From NCBI RefSeq assembly GCF_004214795.1, contig NZ_CP035928.1, forward strand, positions 1,364,001-1,428,000: a DNA stretch of 64,000 bases, written 5' to 3'. The position numbers were made by a program, and so were the translations under genes. The notes under the pieces are model-generated. The model made no database searches, had not been told where the DNA came from, and worked only from the letters and a program-made list of their open reading frames with translations. Source of the stretch: Malaciobacter pacificus. Its GTDB lineage: Bacteria > Campylobacterota > Campylobacteria > Campylobacterales > Arcobacteraceae. Positions 1-9,119 of the stretch are shown here, in pieces (position 1 is the first letter of the stretch; the number at the start of each line of letters is the position of its first letter).

Positions 1-1
1 T

Positions 2-2260
2 CCTATATCAGAATTAAAAGATTTTACAAAAGTATTTTTAGAGCCTTGTCACTTGTCTATTATGATAGGCAAATATACGGTTATCAATGAGACTCAAAAA
101 AGACTTATGGTATTAAGACCTTATCAGTACTATGCAGTTGAAAAAATAGTAAAACAAGTCAAAGACTCTATAGATGGTGGGTATATTTGGCATACTACAG
201 GAAGTGGAAAAACACTAACTTCATTTAAAACTTCTCAAATCATCAAAGATAACTCAAATGTAAAAAAAGTGCTTTTTGTGGTTGATAGAAAAGATTTGGA
301 TTATCAAACAGCACAAGAGTTTAACAGTTTTAAAAAAGGTAGTGTAGATAGTACCGATAATACATCAAAACTTATAGAGCAACTTATATCAAATACGGAA
401 GATACAAAGCTTATAGTTACCACTATCCAAAAGCTTAATAATGCTATCTCAAAAGAGAGCTTTAAAAAGCAAATTGAGCATTTGCAAAATGAGAAGATCG
501 TATTTATTTTTGATGAGTGCCATCGAAGCCAATTTGGTGAAACACATGGAAAAATAAAAGAGTTTTTTCAAAACAATCAAATGTTTGGATTTACTGGGAC
601 ACCTATCTTTAACGATAATGCTGTGGCAAATAGCAAAGGTAAAAGAACTACAAAAGATTTATTTGGAGAAAGATTACACACTTATGTGATCAAAGATGCT
701 ATTAAAGATGAAAATGTATTGAAGTTTTCAGTTGAATATATAGGTAAATATAAACAAAAAGAGGACTCAAAAACAAAGATAGATATATCTGTAGCGGATA
801 TTGATAAAAAAGAGGTAATGGAGTCTGAAGATAGAATCGAAAAGATTGTAAATTATATTATCGCTGTACATGGTAAAAAAACACATCAAAGAAATTTTAC
901 TGCAATGCTTTGTGTAGGTAGCGTCGAGGGTGCTATAAAGTACTATGAACTATTTAGAAAGAAAAAAGAGAATCAACAACACAACCTAAATATAGCAACT
1001 ATATTTTCTTATGGACAAAATGAGGAAGCAAAAGAATCTTATGGAATTATAGAAGAGGAAAAACTTGAGGTAAATGCTTCTCAGGTAAATGAAACATACA
1101 AGTCTAAGTTGGAATCGTATATTGAAGATTTTAATAACAAATTTGAGACAAATCATTCTCTAAAAGATACCCAAAGCTACTATACATACTACAACGATAT
1201 AGCAAAAAAAGTAAAAGAGAAAAAAATAGATATTTTAGTAGTGGTAAATATGTTTTTAACAGGGTTTGATAGTAAAAAACTAAATACACTTTATGTGGAT
1301 AAAAACTTAAAATATCATGGACTTATTCAAGCATATTCAAGAACAAATAGAATTGATAGTGAATTAAAAAGTCAGGGTAATATAGTGTGCTTTAGAAATT
1401 TAAAAGATCAAACAGATGAAGCAATCGCACTTTTTAATGATGAAGAAGCAAACGAGTTTGTAAAACATAATGATGTGTTTATCGAAACTTATGAGGAATA
1501 CCTTGAAAAATTTAAAGATGCTCTAAATAGTTTAAAAGATGTTGCACCAACTGTTTCAAGTGTTGATGACTTAAAAGACGAAAAAGAGGAATTGAAATTT
1601 ATAAAAGCATTTAGACAAATCATGAGATTAAAAAATGCTATGACTTCATTCTCTGATTTTACTTGGGATGATTTGGGCTTAAGTGAACAAGAGTTTGAAG
1701 ATTATGTAGGTAAATATCTTGATTTAAACGATAAAGTAAAAAGAAATCAAAATAGTGAAAAAGAATCTATTTTAGATGAAATAGATTTTGAGCTTGAGCT
1801 ACTGCACAAAGATGATATAAATGTAGCGTATATTTTAGAGCTTTTAGCAAGAGTAAGACGAGAAAAAGGCGATGACTATCAAAAACAAAAAGATGCTGTA
1901 ATAAAAATGATTGTCGGTGAATCAAAACTAAGAAGTAAAAAAGAGCTTATTGAAAAGTTTATTGATGACCATTTGATGAAGCTTGGGGAAGAAGATAATA
2001 TCGAACAAGTTTTTATGAGCTATTTAGATACTGAAAGAGAAAAAGCTATTGATTTCCTTTGTGAAGAAGAGAGCCTCAATAAAGAGGGATTTTATAAACT
2101 AATTGAGACTTATTTATCTAAGGGAGATGATGCAAGAAGTACGGAAATAATAAATCTTTTAGAAAAAAAACCATCTTACCGTGAAAGAAAGGTAATAGTT
2201 GAAAGATTGAAAAAGAAAATCGGTGATTTTATAGAGATTTTTATTGATGGTGTGCATTAA
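2..2260 (+). CDS. hsdR: Type I restriction endonuclease subunit R (HsdR), 5' end cut by window
   Basis: This is the motor and C-terminal part of a type I restriction subunit, which translocates DNA using ATP and cuts it in complex with HsdM and HsdS. The reading frame is open to the left edge, so the N-terminal nuclease domain and true start lie outside; a TTG at 53 is only an internal codon. Helicase motifs are in order: Walker A TTGSGKT (about 194-214), DECHRS (511-528), TGTP (593-604) and QAYSRTNRI (about 1328-1354). A helical C-terminal region of about 250 residues, the usual HsdM-contacting part, follows. The next gene starts 5 bp after the stop, so the downstream cargo is probably co-transcribed. 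The family call is firm. Presence of hsdM/hsdS upstream is inferred. Confidence 0.95.
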   Translation, partial: PISELKDFTKVFLEPCHLSIMIGKYTVINETQKRLMVLRPYQYYAVEKIVKQVKDSIDGGYIWHTTGSGKTLTSFKTSQIIKDNSNVKKVLFVVDRKDLDYQTAQEFNSFKKGSVDSTDNTSKLIEQLISNTEDTKLIVTTIQKLNNAISKESFKKQIEHLQNEKIVFIFDECHRSQFGETHGKIKEFFQNNQMFGFTGTPIFNDNAVANSKGKRTTKDLFGERLHTYVIKDAIKDENVLKFSVEYIGKYKQKEDSKTKIDISVADIDKKEVMESEDRIEKIVNYIIAVHGKKTHQRNFTAMLCVGSVEGAIKYYELFRKKKENQQHNLNIATIFSYGQNEEAKESYGIIEEEKLEVNASQVNETYKSKLESYIEDFNNKFETNHSLKDTQSYYTYYNDIAKKVKEKKIDILVVVNMFLTGFDSKKLNTLYVDKNLKYHGLIQAYSRTNRIDSELKSQGNIVCFRNLKDQTDEAIALFNDEEANEFVKHNDVFIETYEEYLEKFKDALNSLKDVAPTVSSVDDLKDEKEELKFIKAFRQIMRLKNAMTSFSDFTWDDLGLSEQEFEDYVGKYLDLNDKVKRNQNSEKESILDEIDFELELLHKDDINVAYILELLARVRREKGDDYQKQKDAVIKMIVGESKLRSKKELIEKFIDDHLMKLGEEDNIEQVFMSYLDTEREKAIDFLCEEESLNKEGFYKLIETYLSKGDDARSTEIINLLEKKPSYRERKVIVERLKKKIGDFIEIFIDGVH

Positions 2261-2265
2261 AAATT

Positions 2266-3522
2266 ATGGAAAATTTAAAAACTTTTGACATACAAAATTT
2301 TACATCTAGTTATTCTGAACACATTAGGTTTAAAAAAGATGGCATTGAAATATCTTGTGTAGATTTTAATAATACAAATTTTTCTTTAGATGCTCATTTT
2401 ATAAATCAGTGTAGAAAAGCCGTAAATCAAGAACGACAAAATTTTAGTTTACTTGAACTTTCTTCTCATAATGAAACTTATGAAAAAATAGAAATAGTAT
2501 TTAAAAACTGTAAATTTGCAAACATTACTGTTAATGAACAAATTATTCGAGATGATATTTTTATAGAATTTGATATAAATGATGAAAAAGTTAAAAATTT
2601 ACAAATGAATTTTATAAGAATAAGTACTTCAAAATTTCATGGTAAGTTTTATATTAATAAACAGTATGATGGATACAAAGAAGAATTTAGTATCTTTAAA
2701 TTATTAATTGAAAATTCAATTTTTTATGATAATTTTAAACTTCATAAATGCAAAATTGAAGAAATACATATAAAAGATTGTGATTTTGAAAGAAATGCAG
2801 ATTTTTTCAAAAGTAAATTTTTAAGTGGAGAAAAACAAGACAAGCAACAAATCGAAATTTATTTTCATGCTTTAAATTTTAGAGGGTTAGTACTATTTGG
2901 TGATGTTTATTTCTACAAAAAATTTCATTTACAATATGTCACGATTGAAGGCTATAGTCATTTTAGAAATGCAATATTTGAAGAAGGTTTAGACTTAGAT
3001 TATGCAAATATTCAACATGAAATGAATTTTTTCGGATGCAAAGGACTTGAAAAGTTAAATTCAAGAAAAAATACATCTCAAGAGACATACAGAATTATTA
3101 AGCATAATTTTAAAAAGTTAAATAATACTATTGAAGCAAATCAATATCACTCATTAGAATTGAGTACACATAGAAAGAATATAAAAATACTTGATGCTTT
3201 TTTAGATTGTAGGATACCTTTACAAAATATTCTTGATTGGTTGGTTTCATTTTTTCATCTTATCACTTCAAATTACTCAAAAAACTGGTTTTTAACTTTA
3301 ATTTGGATTGTGATAGTTAGTATAGGAACAAATTTATGTTTAGAGCATGAGCTATATTTGAATAAACAAATAAATTGGGAATGTATTTTTAAATATCTAA
3401 ATATTTTAACAAGTAAAGATGATTTTGATAATTCTTATATAGCTATGACTTTCAATAAAGTTTTACTGGGTTACTTGTATTATCAATTTTTAACAGCAAT
3501 CAGAAGAAACACAAAAGAATAA
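2266..3522 (+). CDS. Pentapeptide-repeat-like membrane protein in the restriction operon
   Basis: The 418-residue product has a long N-terminal region with degenerate pentapeptide-like, beta-helix-type periodicity (repeated N-x-x-F and C-x-F elements such as DFNNTNF, NCKFAN, NSIFYD, DCDFER and NAIFEE). The C terminus is hydrophobic, with segments near residues 322-360 and 397-412, and ends in the basic tail FLTAIRRNTKE. This architecture (repeat sensor plus C-terminal membrane helices and a basic tail) occurs in pentapeptide-repeat membrane proteins. No enzymatic motif was seen. It lies 5 bp after hsdR and 15 bp before the GHKL ATPase gene, which implies one transcript. A membrane effector or sensor role in phage defence is inference from location only. 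Confidence 0.6.
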   Translation: MENLKTFDIQNFTSSYSEHIRFKKDGIEISCVDFNNTNFSLDAHFINQCRKAVNQERQNFSLLELSSHNETYEKIEIVFKNCKFANITVNEQIIRDDIFIEFDINDEKVKNLQMNFIRISTSKFHGKFYINKQYDGYKEEFSIFKLLIENSIFYDNFKLHKCKIEEIHIKDCDFERNADFFKSKFLSGEKQDKQQIEIYFHALNFRGLVLFGDVYFYKKFHLQYVTIEGYSHFRNAIFEEGLDLDYANIQHEMNFFGCKGLEKLNSRKNTSQETYRIIKHNFKKLNNTIEANQYHSLELSTHRKNIKILDAFLDCRIPLQNILDWLVSFFHLITSNYSKNWFLTLIWIVIVSIGTNLCLEHELYLNKQINWECIFKYLNILTSKDDFDNSYIAMTFNKVLLGYLYYQFLTAIRRNTKE

Positions 3523-3537
3523 AGTGGAGAAAATAAA

Positions 3538-5340
3538 ATGAGTGGAACAGTACCAGCAAGCATAGAAACTATAGTTAATGATTTACAAGATGTCTCTTGG
3601 GAACAAGTTGTATTTGAAGCTGTTACTAATTCATTACAGGCAAATGCAACAGAGATAAATGTTAGATTTAATTCATCTTCTTTGGAAATCACTGATAAAA
3701 AATATATAGATCAACTTATAGTTGAAGATAATGGAGAAGGATTTATAGATGATAATATCCAATCATTTCAAAATTATCGTTCACAGTTAAAAAGAGATTT
3801 AGGATGTAAAGGTATTGGAAGATTTTTATATCTTAAAATTTTTGAAAAAGTTCAAATTGAAAGTTTAGATAAAAAGATTGATTTTGTTATAAACAAAGAT
3901 ATTCAAGTATCAAGTCTAGCCTCAAAAGATCAAACAACAAAAGTCTTTTTCAATAATCCTAAAAAACAATTTACGGTTAACTATGATAAGTTAGAACAAG
4001 ATTTAAAAGATCATTTTATCGCTTATTTTAGATTAATTTTGGGACAAAAAGAAGTTAGTATCAATATTTTTGAAAATAATACACTTCAAAAAACAATAAA
4101 GAGTACAGATATACCGAAGTTTGAAACTCATCCATTTAAGATTCATACTCATAAATTTACACTTGATTATGTTTTTAATGATGAAAATATAAAGAATTAT
4201 GATGGTTTTTACTGTGCAGGTGGTAGAGTTGTTGTAAGAAATTCACATTTAGAAGGAAAAAAGAAATTCAATTCTTTTAAAAATATCAATATTCTTTTTC
4301 TTTTATCATCTTCGTATTTTGATAACAATGTAAATGAAACAAGAGATGATTTAACTATCATGCCTGTAAGAACAAGCGAAGGTTTATTTCATGATTTATC
4401 GTGGAGAGATATACATTATGAGCTAGCAAATCAGATAAAAGAGATAGCTAAAAAACATGAAATTGATATAGATGAAGAAGCTAGAATAAGTTTATCAAAA
4501 GCTAGAGAGGAAGCACCTTATTTAGCTTATTATTTAACAGACAATGAGAACGGATTAGATGCTGATAGTTTGCTTAGTAAGGCAAAAAAACAATTTGAAG
4601 ATGATAAAGAAGCTTTGAGAACTAATAATAAACAAGCTTTAGAGGATTTTGATAAAATCATCAACATTGTTACACAAGCAGAATTAGCAGAGTATATTTT
4701 TGATAGACAAAAGAAAATTGATAAATTAAAACAACTTACCGATACAAATGCTATAGAGCAAGAGATACATAATCTTTTTATGAAACAACATACAGAGGAT
4801 GACAAGGAAGATTATAGAAAAAATAGTTTATGGCTTTTTGACGATAGATTCATGACTTATGACAAAATCTTTAGTGAAGCACAACTTAATAAAATTTTTC
4901 CAAACTTACCAGATATTGCTAAGCGACCTGATATTTTAAGCATTATTTCTAATACATATGAAGAAGATGACCTTACAGATGTTGTAATTATAGAACTTAA
5001 GAGACCAAATGAAGATATAACACCAGCAGGTGCAGAAGAACAACTTTTAAGATATGCTAGATATATAAATGACTCAAGAGAAAATAATAAAATTAGAATT
5101 TGGACTTATGCATTTTTAAATTTTAATACTGAAACAGAGTTTGATTTGGACAATAAATCATATAACAAAATACCTACTCAAGGTGGTTTTCCAATTTATT
5201 ACAAATATCACGAGAAGCCAAATACAATTATTAATTTTATAGATTATAAATCTTTAGCTTTTGATGCAGATACAAGAAATAAAACTTTTATGAAAATACT
5301 AAAAGGTTCTACTTTTAGTAAAAATAAGTTGTTAGATTAA
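3538..5340 (+). CDS. MORC/MutL-like GHKL ATPase with C-terminal PD-(D/E)xK nuclease motif
   Basis: This 600-residue protein starts with a GHKL ATPase: N-box E27-A-V-T-N31, the G1 box VEDNGEGF (residues 62-69) and the G2 box GCKGIGRF (89-96). The middle (about 330-440) is charged and helical. The C-terminal part has a nuclease-like pattern P464-D465, then E486-L-K488 inside VVIIELKRP, followed by a helix containing EEQLLRYARYI. MutL/MORC-type ATPases in restriction-modification loci are established from comparative genomics; they are thought to clamp or remodel DNA in an ATP-dependent way. The start is supported by GGAG about 10 bp upstream. ATP-controlled DNA cleavage is an inference from the two domains. 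It is sandwiched between a membrane protein and a DUF3800 gene in the hsdR operon. Confidence 0.8.
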   Translation: MSGTVPASIETIVNDLQDVSWEQVVFEAVTNSLQANATEINVRFNSSSLEITDKKYIDQLIVEDNGEGFIDDNIQSFQNYRSQLKRDLGCKGIGRFLYLKIFEKVQIESLDKKIDFVINKDIQVSSLASKDQTTKVFFNNPKKQFTVNYDKLEQDLKDHFIAYFRLILGQKEVSINIFENNTLQKTIKSTDIPKFETHPFKIHTHKFTLDYVFNDENIKNYDGFYCAGGRVVVRNSHLEGKKKFNSFKNINILFLLSSSYFDNNVNETRDDLTIMPVRTSEGLFHDLSWRDIHYELANQIKEIAKKHEIDIDEEARISLSKAREEAPYLAYYLTDNENGLDADSLLSKAKKQFEDDKEALRTNNKQALEDFDKIINIVTQAELAEYIFDRQKKIDKLKQLTDTNAIEQEIHNLFMKQHTEDDKEDYRKNSLWLFDDRFMTYDKIFSEAQLNKIFPNLPDIAKRPDILSIISNTYEEDDLTDVVIIELKRPNEDITPAGAEEQLLRYARYINDSRENNKIRIWTYAFLNFNTETEFDLDNKSYNKIPTQGGFPIYYKYHEKPNTIINFIDYKSLAFDADTRNKTFMKILKGSTFSKNKLLD

Positions 5341-5356
5341 AGGTATATAAAAAATA

Positions 5357-6349
5357 ATGAGCAAAGAAAAAATTAAAATAATCCAAAATATCTTAAAAAA
5401 AGAAAATAGATACGATATAGCCATATTGCTAGAAAATGCTTATTTTGAAGATTATATTATTGATGGCTGGAATGGTGGAATTGGCGAAGTTAATATTTTT
5501 GTGCATCCAAATAACTATCTTCAATTAAGTAGATTAGAAGAGAACGAAAAAAGTATTCTTATTAAACTTTTTGATGGGTTGCCACACGAATACTACGAAA
5601 TAAACTCTCTTACCTTTTCTATAAATACAGATATTGCAATAGAGCATGTAAATGATGCAGTTTATATTTTTGTAGATGAAGCTGGCGATATGGATTTTTC
5701 TTCAAATGGTTCAAAATATTACATGTTTAATTTTTTGATAAAAAATAGACCATTCAATCTTCATGAAATTATTGCAAATTATCGATATTCACTATTAGAG
5801 AGAAATTTAGACCCACTTAGTGGAAAAAGACTTGATATTGAAGCTTTTCATGCTTGCGAAGATAATAAATACATAAGAGATGAAATGTTTAATCTTATCT
5901 CAACATTTGATAAAAATAGTGTTAAGTCATATTCTTATATCCTTGAAAAACCAAAAGTTGATCCCTCTAAAAGAGATGAAAAAGATAAGTTTTATGTGGA
6001 TAATTTGAATTTTGCTATTCATAAATTATTAGATGAACTTGAAATACAAAAAGATTTTATCATCATTACGGATAGACTCCCCGTTCATAAAAATAAAAAT
6101 CGTCAAGTAGCAGCTTTAAAAAAAGGTATTAAAGAATATATCAAAACTAAAAAGTTAAATATCAGATATGATATTTTTCATCACTGTAGTGCATCTAGTG
6201 TTAATCTTCAAATCGTTGATTATATAAGTTGGGCAATTTTTAGAAAATATGAAAGAGATGAGGATATTTTTTATAAAAAAATAGAAAAATATTTGATAAA
6301 AATAGATGAGATGACAAAAGGTAGGAAAATTTTACACTATGAAAAATGA
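5357..6349 (+). CDS. DUF3800 (RNase H-like fold) protein with N-terminal extension
   Basis: Residues from about 102 carry the DUF3800 signature FVDEAGD (D107, E108, D111). Later acidic segments IITDRL and QIVDYISWA fit the remaining metal-binding acids of an RNase H-like fold. DUF3800 proteins are predicted nucleases often found in defence islands, but their activity is largely uncharacterised. Family members commonly begin near the FVDE motif; this one has roughly 100 extra N-terminal residues with no motif I recognise. It sits 16 bp after the GHKL ATPase gene, and its last 11 bases overlap the next small ORF, so it is probably part of the same operon. The DUF3800 assignment is fairly sure; substrate and function are unknown. 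Confidence 0.75.
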   Translation: MSKEKIKIIQNILKKENRYDIAILLENAYFEDYIIDGWNGGIGEVNIFVHPNNYLQLSRLEENEKSILIKLFDGLPHEYYEINSLTFSINTDIAIEHVNDAVYIFVDEAGDMDFSSNGSKYYMFNFLIKNRPFNLHEIIANYRYSLLERNLDPLSGKRLDIEAFHACEDNKYIRDEMFNLISTFDKNSVKSYSYILEKPKVDPSKRDEKDKFYVDNLNFAIHKLLDELEIQKDFIIITDRLPVHKNKNRQVAALKKGIKEYIKTKKLNIRYDIFHHCSASSVNLQIVDYISWAIFRKYERDEDIFYKKIEKYLIKIDEMTKGRKILHYEK

Positions 6350-6470
6350 CCCATGCTACCTATCTTACGAAGCTTCCCTTGGAATCTTATCAGTAGCTGG
6401 GAACTTTGAAGACAATTATACACTGAGTTTGATTAATAAAAGTTTAAGTCTAAAGGAGCCAAAAAAATGA
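6339..6470 (+). CDS. Small 43-residue ORF overlapping the DUF3800 stop
   Basis: An ATG at 6339 opens 43 codons (begins MKNDPCYLSYEASLG, ends LKEPKK). It overlaps the DUF3800 gene by 11 bases and its stop overlaps the ATG of the next small ORF in an ATGA arrangement. Such overlaps suggest translational coupling. No family is recognised. It could be a real small protein or a remnant of a longer gene. Confidence is moderate to low because of its length. Confidence 0.4.
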   Translation: MKNDPCYLSYEASLGILSVAGNFEDNYTLSLINKSLSLKEPKK

Positions 6471-6634
6471 TAGATATTGATAAAAAACTCCAACAATTTT
6501 TAAGTACAAATGATGAAAATGAGATTTTAGAGTACAAAGAAGCTAAAAATCAGTACGATTTTGACAATCTTGGCGGTGAATACATCATAGTTAGGATTGA
6601 AGAAAAATTTAAAAATCAAATGTTTGAGGTTTAG
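6467..6634 (+). pseudogene. Truncated AlbA_2 (Schlafen-type) N-terminal fragment, 55 residues
   Basis: An ATG at 6467, preceded by AAAGGAG about 8 bp upstream, opens 55 codons. The segment NEILEYKEAKNQYDFDNLG matches the opening of AlbA_2 ATP-binding proteins (E-F/Y-K motif followed by the region leading to the G-E-Y-I-S-A-L segment). After G-G-E-Y-I the sequence departs into IVRIEEKF and stops. It is therefore best read as an AlbA_2 protein with a large internal deletion, or a short relic fused to unrelated sequence. The full-length AlbA_2 gene begins 1 bp after its stop, so two AlbA_2-related N termini are in tandem. A functional micro-protein cannot be excluded because the ribosome binding site is good. 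Confidence 0.45.
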
Positions 6635-6635
6635 T

Positions 6636-8006
6636 ATGGATATCATCAAAAGAATATCAAATGGTGAAGATAGCTATACACAGTATAAAGTAGATGTATC
6701 AAACGCAGATAAATTAGCACAAGAGTTTGTGGCTTTTTCAAATGCAAGAGGTGGATTGCTTATAATTGGTGTGGATGATGATGGAAGTATAATTGGGGTT
6801 GATACAAAAGATATACAACGAATCAATCAACTCATAGGAAATGTGATAAATACACATATAACACCGCCAATCTATCCACTTGTGAAGATTGAAAATATTG
6901 ATGATAAAAAAATAATTGTTGTTGAGATAGATGAGGGAAGCAATAAACCATACTCTACAAACGGTGGACTATACCTCACAAAAGCAGGAAGTGATAAACG
7001 AAAAATCTCTCCACAAGAGCTTAGAAGACTTTTTGCAGAATCTAAAAGCATTTATCCAGATGAAGAGCCTCTTCATAAAACTACTATAGAAGATATCGAT
7101 GTGATAAAACTCAAAAAATGGCTCAAAGTTGACAATCCAAATATACTAGAAAAACTGAATAAAAATCAACTAGAGCTTGAAAATATCCTTACAAATCTGG
7201 AGCTTTTCAAAGATGGTCATTTGACTTTGGCTGGAAATCTACTATTTGGAGAAAATCCACAAAGGTTTTGCCCATCTTTTTATGTAGATTGTTGTTATTT
7301 TGATGGGTATGATGTGAGTGTGACGAAATTTATCTCAAAACAAGTGTTTAAAGGTACATTTGACGAGCTTTATGATGATAGTATGAGGTTTGTCACAAGT
7401 CAGCTTAGAAGCTATCAAGTAGAGGATGATTTTAACTCAAATCCAAAACTTGAGATTGCCAGAGAGATTCTCACAGAGCTTATTATCAATGCCTTGGTGC
7501 ATAGGGATTATTATATCAACTCATCTATAAAGATATTTATGTTTCATAACAGAGTGGAGATTATAAGCCCTGGAAAACTTACAAATTCTCTTACAGTTGA
7601 GAAGATAAAAAATGGCATTGCCGTACATAGAAATCCAATACTTAATTCAATTTGTAAAAATCTTTTGCCATATACAGGCTATGGAAGTGGTATCAAAAGA
7701 GCAGTAGAACTTGATCCAACAATAGAGCTAATCAATGATTTGGAGATGGAACAATTTAAATGTATCATCAAAAGAGATGAAAAGTTGGGTGATAACGATA
7801 AAACTAGGGTAAAAACTAGGGTAAAAACTAGGGTAAAAATATTAGAATTGATAGAAAAAAATCCAACCATAACAAATCAAGAGATAGCAGATACCTTAGA
7901 CATTACTGTAAAAGGTGTGGAGTGGCAAATAAAAAAATTAAAAGATGAAAATATAATTACAAGAATTGGTTCAACTAGATCTGGAAGTTGGAAGATTATT
8001 TCATGA
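6636..8006 (+). CDS. AlbA_2/RecG-like ATP-binding protein with C-terminal winged helix
   Basis: Start chosen at ATG 6636, preceded by GAGG (6625-6628) and 1 bp after the previous stop; an upstream TTG at 6597 would overlap that ORF. The product (456 residues) begins with an AlbA_2 (Schlafen-like) domain: YTQYKVDV, then NARGGLLIIGVDDDG. The middle resembles the GHKL-like C-terminal module of this family (EILTELIINALVHRDYY, IISPGKL, RNPIL and GYGSGIKRA). A TRVK-repeat linker leads to a winged helix (NPTITNQEIADTLDITVKG). Such proteins, often mis-named RecG, are putative DNA- or RNA-binding regulators and are frequent in type I restriction loci. Regulation of the island is inference. Confidence 0.8.
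   Translation: MDIIKRISNGEDSYTQYKVDVSNADKLAQEFVAFSNARGGLLIIGVDDDGSIIGVDTKDIQRINQLIGNVINTHITPPIYPLVKIENIDDKKIIVVEIDEGSNKPYSTNGGLYLTKAGSDKRKISPQELRRLFAESKSIYPDEEPLHKTTIEDIDVIKLKKWLKVDNPNILEKLNKNQLELENILTNLELFKDGHLTLAGNLLFGENPQRFCPSFYVDCCYFDGYDVSVTKFISKQVFKGTFDELYDDSMRFVTSQLRSYQVEDDFNSNPKLEIAREILTELIINALVHRDYYINSSIKIFMFHNRVEIISPGKLTNSLTVEKIKNGIAVHRNPILNSICKNLLPYTGYGSGIKRAVELDPTIELINDLEMEQFKCIIKRDEKLGDNDKTRVKTRVKTRVKILELIEKNPTITNQEIADTLDITVKGVEWQIKKLKDENIITRIGSTRSGSWKIIS
7799..7834 (+). repeat. 12-bp tandem repeat (three units) inside the AlbA_2 gene
   Basis: Three consecutive 12-bp units built on AAAAACTAGGGT (the first differs by one base) run from 7799 to 7834, with a partial fourth (AAAAA). 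In frame they encode TRVK-TRVK-TRVK between the ATPase-like module and the winged helix. Because the unit length is a multiple of three, gain or loss of units would change linker length without a frameshift. Confidence 0.9.
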
Positions 8007-8038
8007 GATTAAATAGAAAATATATTTAAAGGTTATAA

Positions 8039-9049
8039 ATGGATAAACTTATACGAAACTCAACAGCAGAATTTTTGATATTTACTTCCCAAAGTGGTGA
8101 AAATAGTATCGAAGTGAAAGTTTTTGATGAATCTGTTTGGCTTACTCAAGCTATGATTGCAGAGCTTTTTGAAGTGCAACGACCAGCCATAACTAAACAC
8201 TTGAAAAATATATTTGAAAGCAATGAATTAGATGAAGAAAGAGTATGTTCCATTTTGGAACACACTGCAAATGATGGCAAAACTTACAATACAAAATACT
8301 ATAACCTTGATGCAATCATCTCTGTGGGATACAGGGTAAACTCAAAAAAAGCTACACAGTTTCGACAATGGGCTACAAGTGTACTAAAAGAGTTTGCCAT
8401 TAAAGGATTTGTGCTAGATAAAAAACGACTTGAAAACGGCTCATTTTTAGGGAAAAACTATTTTGATAAACTCTTAGAAGAGATAAGAGAGATTCGTCTA
8501 AGCGAGCGGATGTTTTATCAAAAGATAACCGATATTTATGCCACAAGTGTCGATTATAACAAAGAAGATGAGACAACTAAAAAGTTTTTTGCAAAAGTTC
8601 AGAACAAACTTCACTTTGCTATACATGGACACACAGCAGCAGAGCTTATTTATAATCGTGCAGATAGTCAAAAAGAACATATGGGACTAACAACTTGGGA
8701 TAATGCTCCAGATGGAAAAATACTGCGAACAGATGTAACTATCGCTAAAAATTATCTATCAAAAGATGAACTTGACTCACTTGGAAGAATCGTGAATGCC
8801 TTTTTAGACCTTGCAGAAAGTAGAGCTAAAAGAAACATCCCTATGACTATGGAAGATTGGGCAAAACGACTTGATGCATTTTTAGAGTTTGATGATAGAG
8901 AGATATTGCAAGACAATGGTAAAATCACTAAAAAAATAGCAGATGAAAAAGCTTTTAGTGAATTTGAAAAATATCGAATAGTACAAGATAGACTTTTTAT
9001 GAGTGATTTTGATAAATTACTTTTGAATATAAAAAATGATGAGGATTGA
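8039..9049 (+). CDS. RhuM-family (virulence protein RhuM) accessory protein
   Basis: The 336-residue product matches the RhuM family along its length: an N-terminal DNA-binding-like part (VKVFDESVWLTQAMIAELF, ITKHLKNIFE, YYNLDAIISVGYRVNS, FRQWATSVLKEF) and a helical C-terminal part containing KLHFAIHGHTAAELI and YLSKDELDSLGRIVNAFLD. RhuM proteins are named from Salmonella, are widespread near type I restriction genes and have no settled biochemical function. The gene is 32 bp after the AlbA_2 gene with AAAGG upstream of its ATG, so it probably ends the operon. The family call is strong; the role here is unknown. Confidence 0.85.
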   Translation: MDKLIRNSTAEFLIFTSQSGENSIEVKVFDESVWLTQAMIAELFEVQRPAITKHLKNIFESNELDEERVCSILEHTANDGKTYNTKYYNLDAIISVGYRVNSKKATQFRQWATSVLKEFAIKGFVLDKKRLENGSFLGKNYFDKLLEEIREIRLSERMFYQKITDIYATSVDYNKEDETTKKFFAKVQNKLHFAIHGHTAAELIYNRADSQKEHMGLTTWDNAPDGKILRTDVTIAKNYLSKDELDSLGRIVNAFLDLAESRAKRNIPMTMEDWAKRLDAFLEFDDREILQDNGKITKKIADEKAFSEFEKYRIVQDRLFMSDFDKLLLNIKNDED

Positions 9050-9119
9050 ATAAATTTCATCTATTTGTTGAAGAAATACAAATCTTAATCAGTCACCGGC
9101 GGTACAACCGTCGGAAGCC

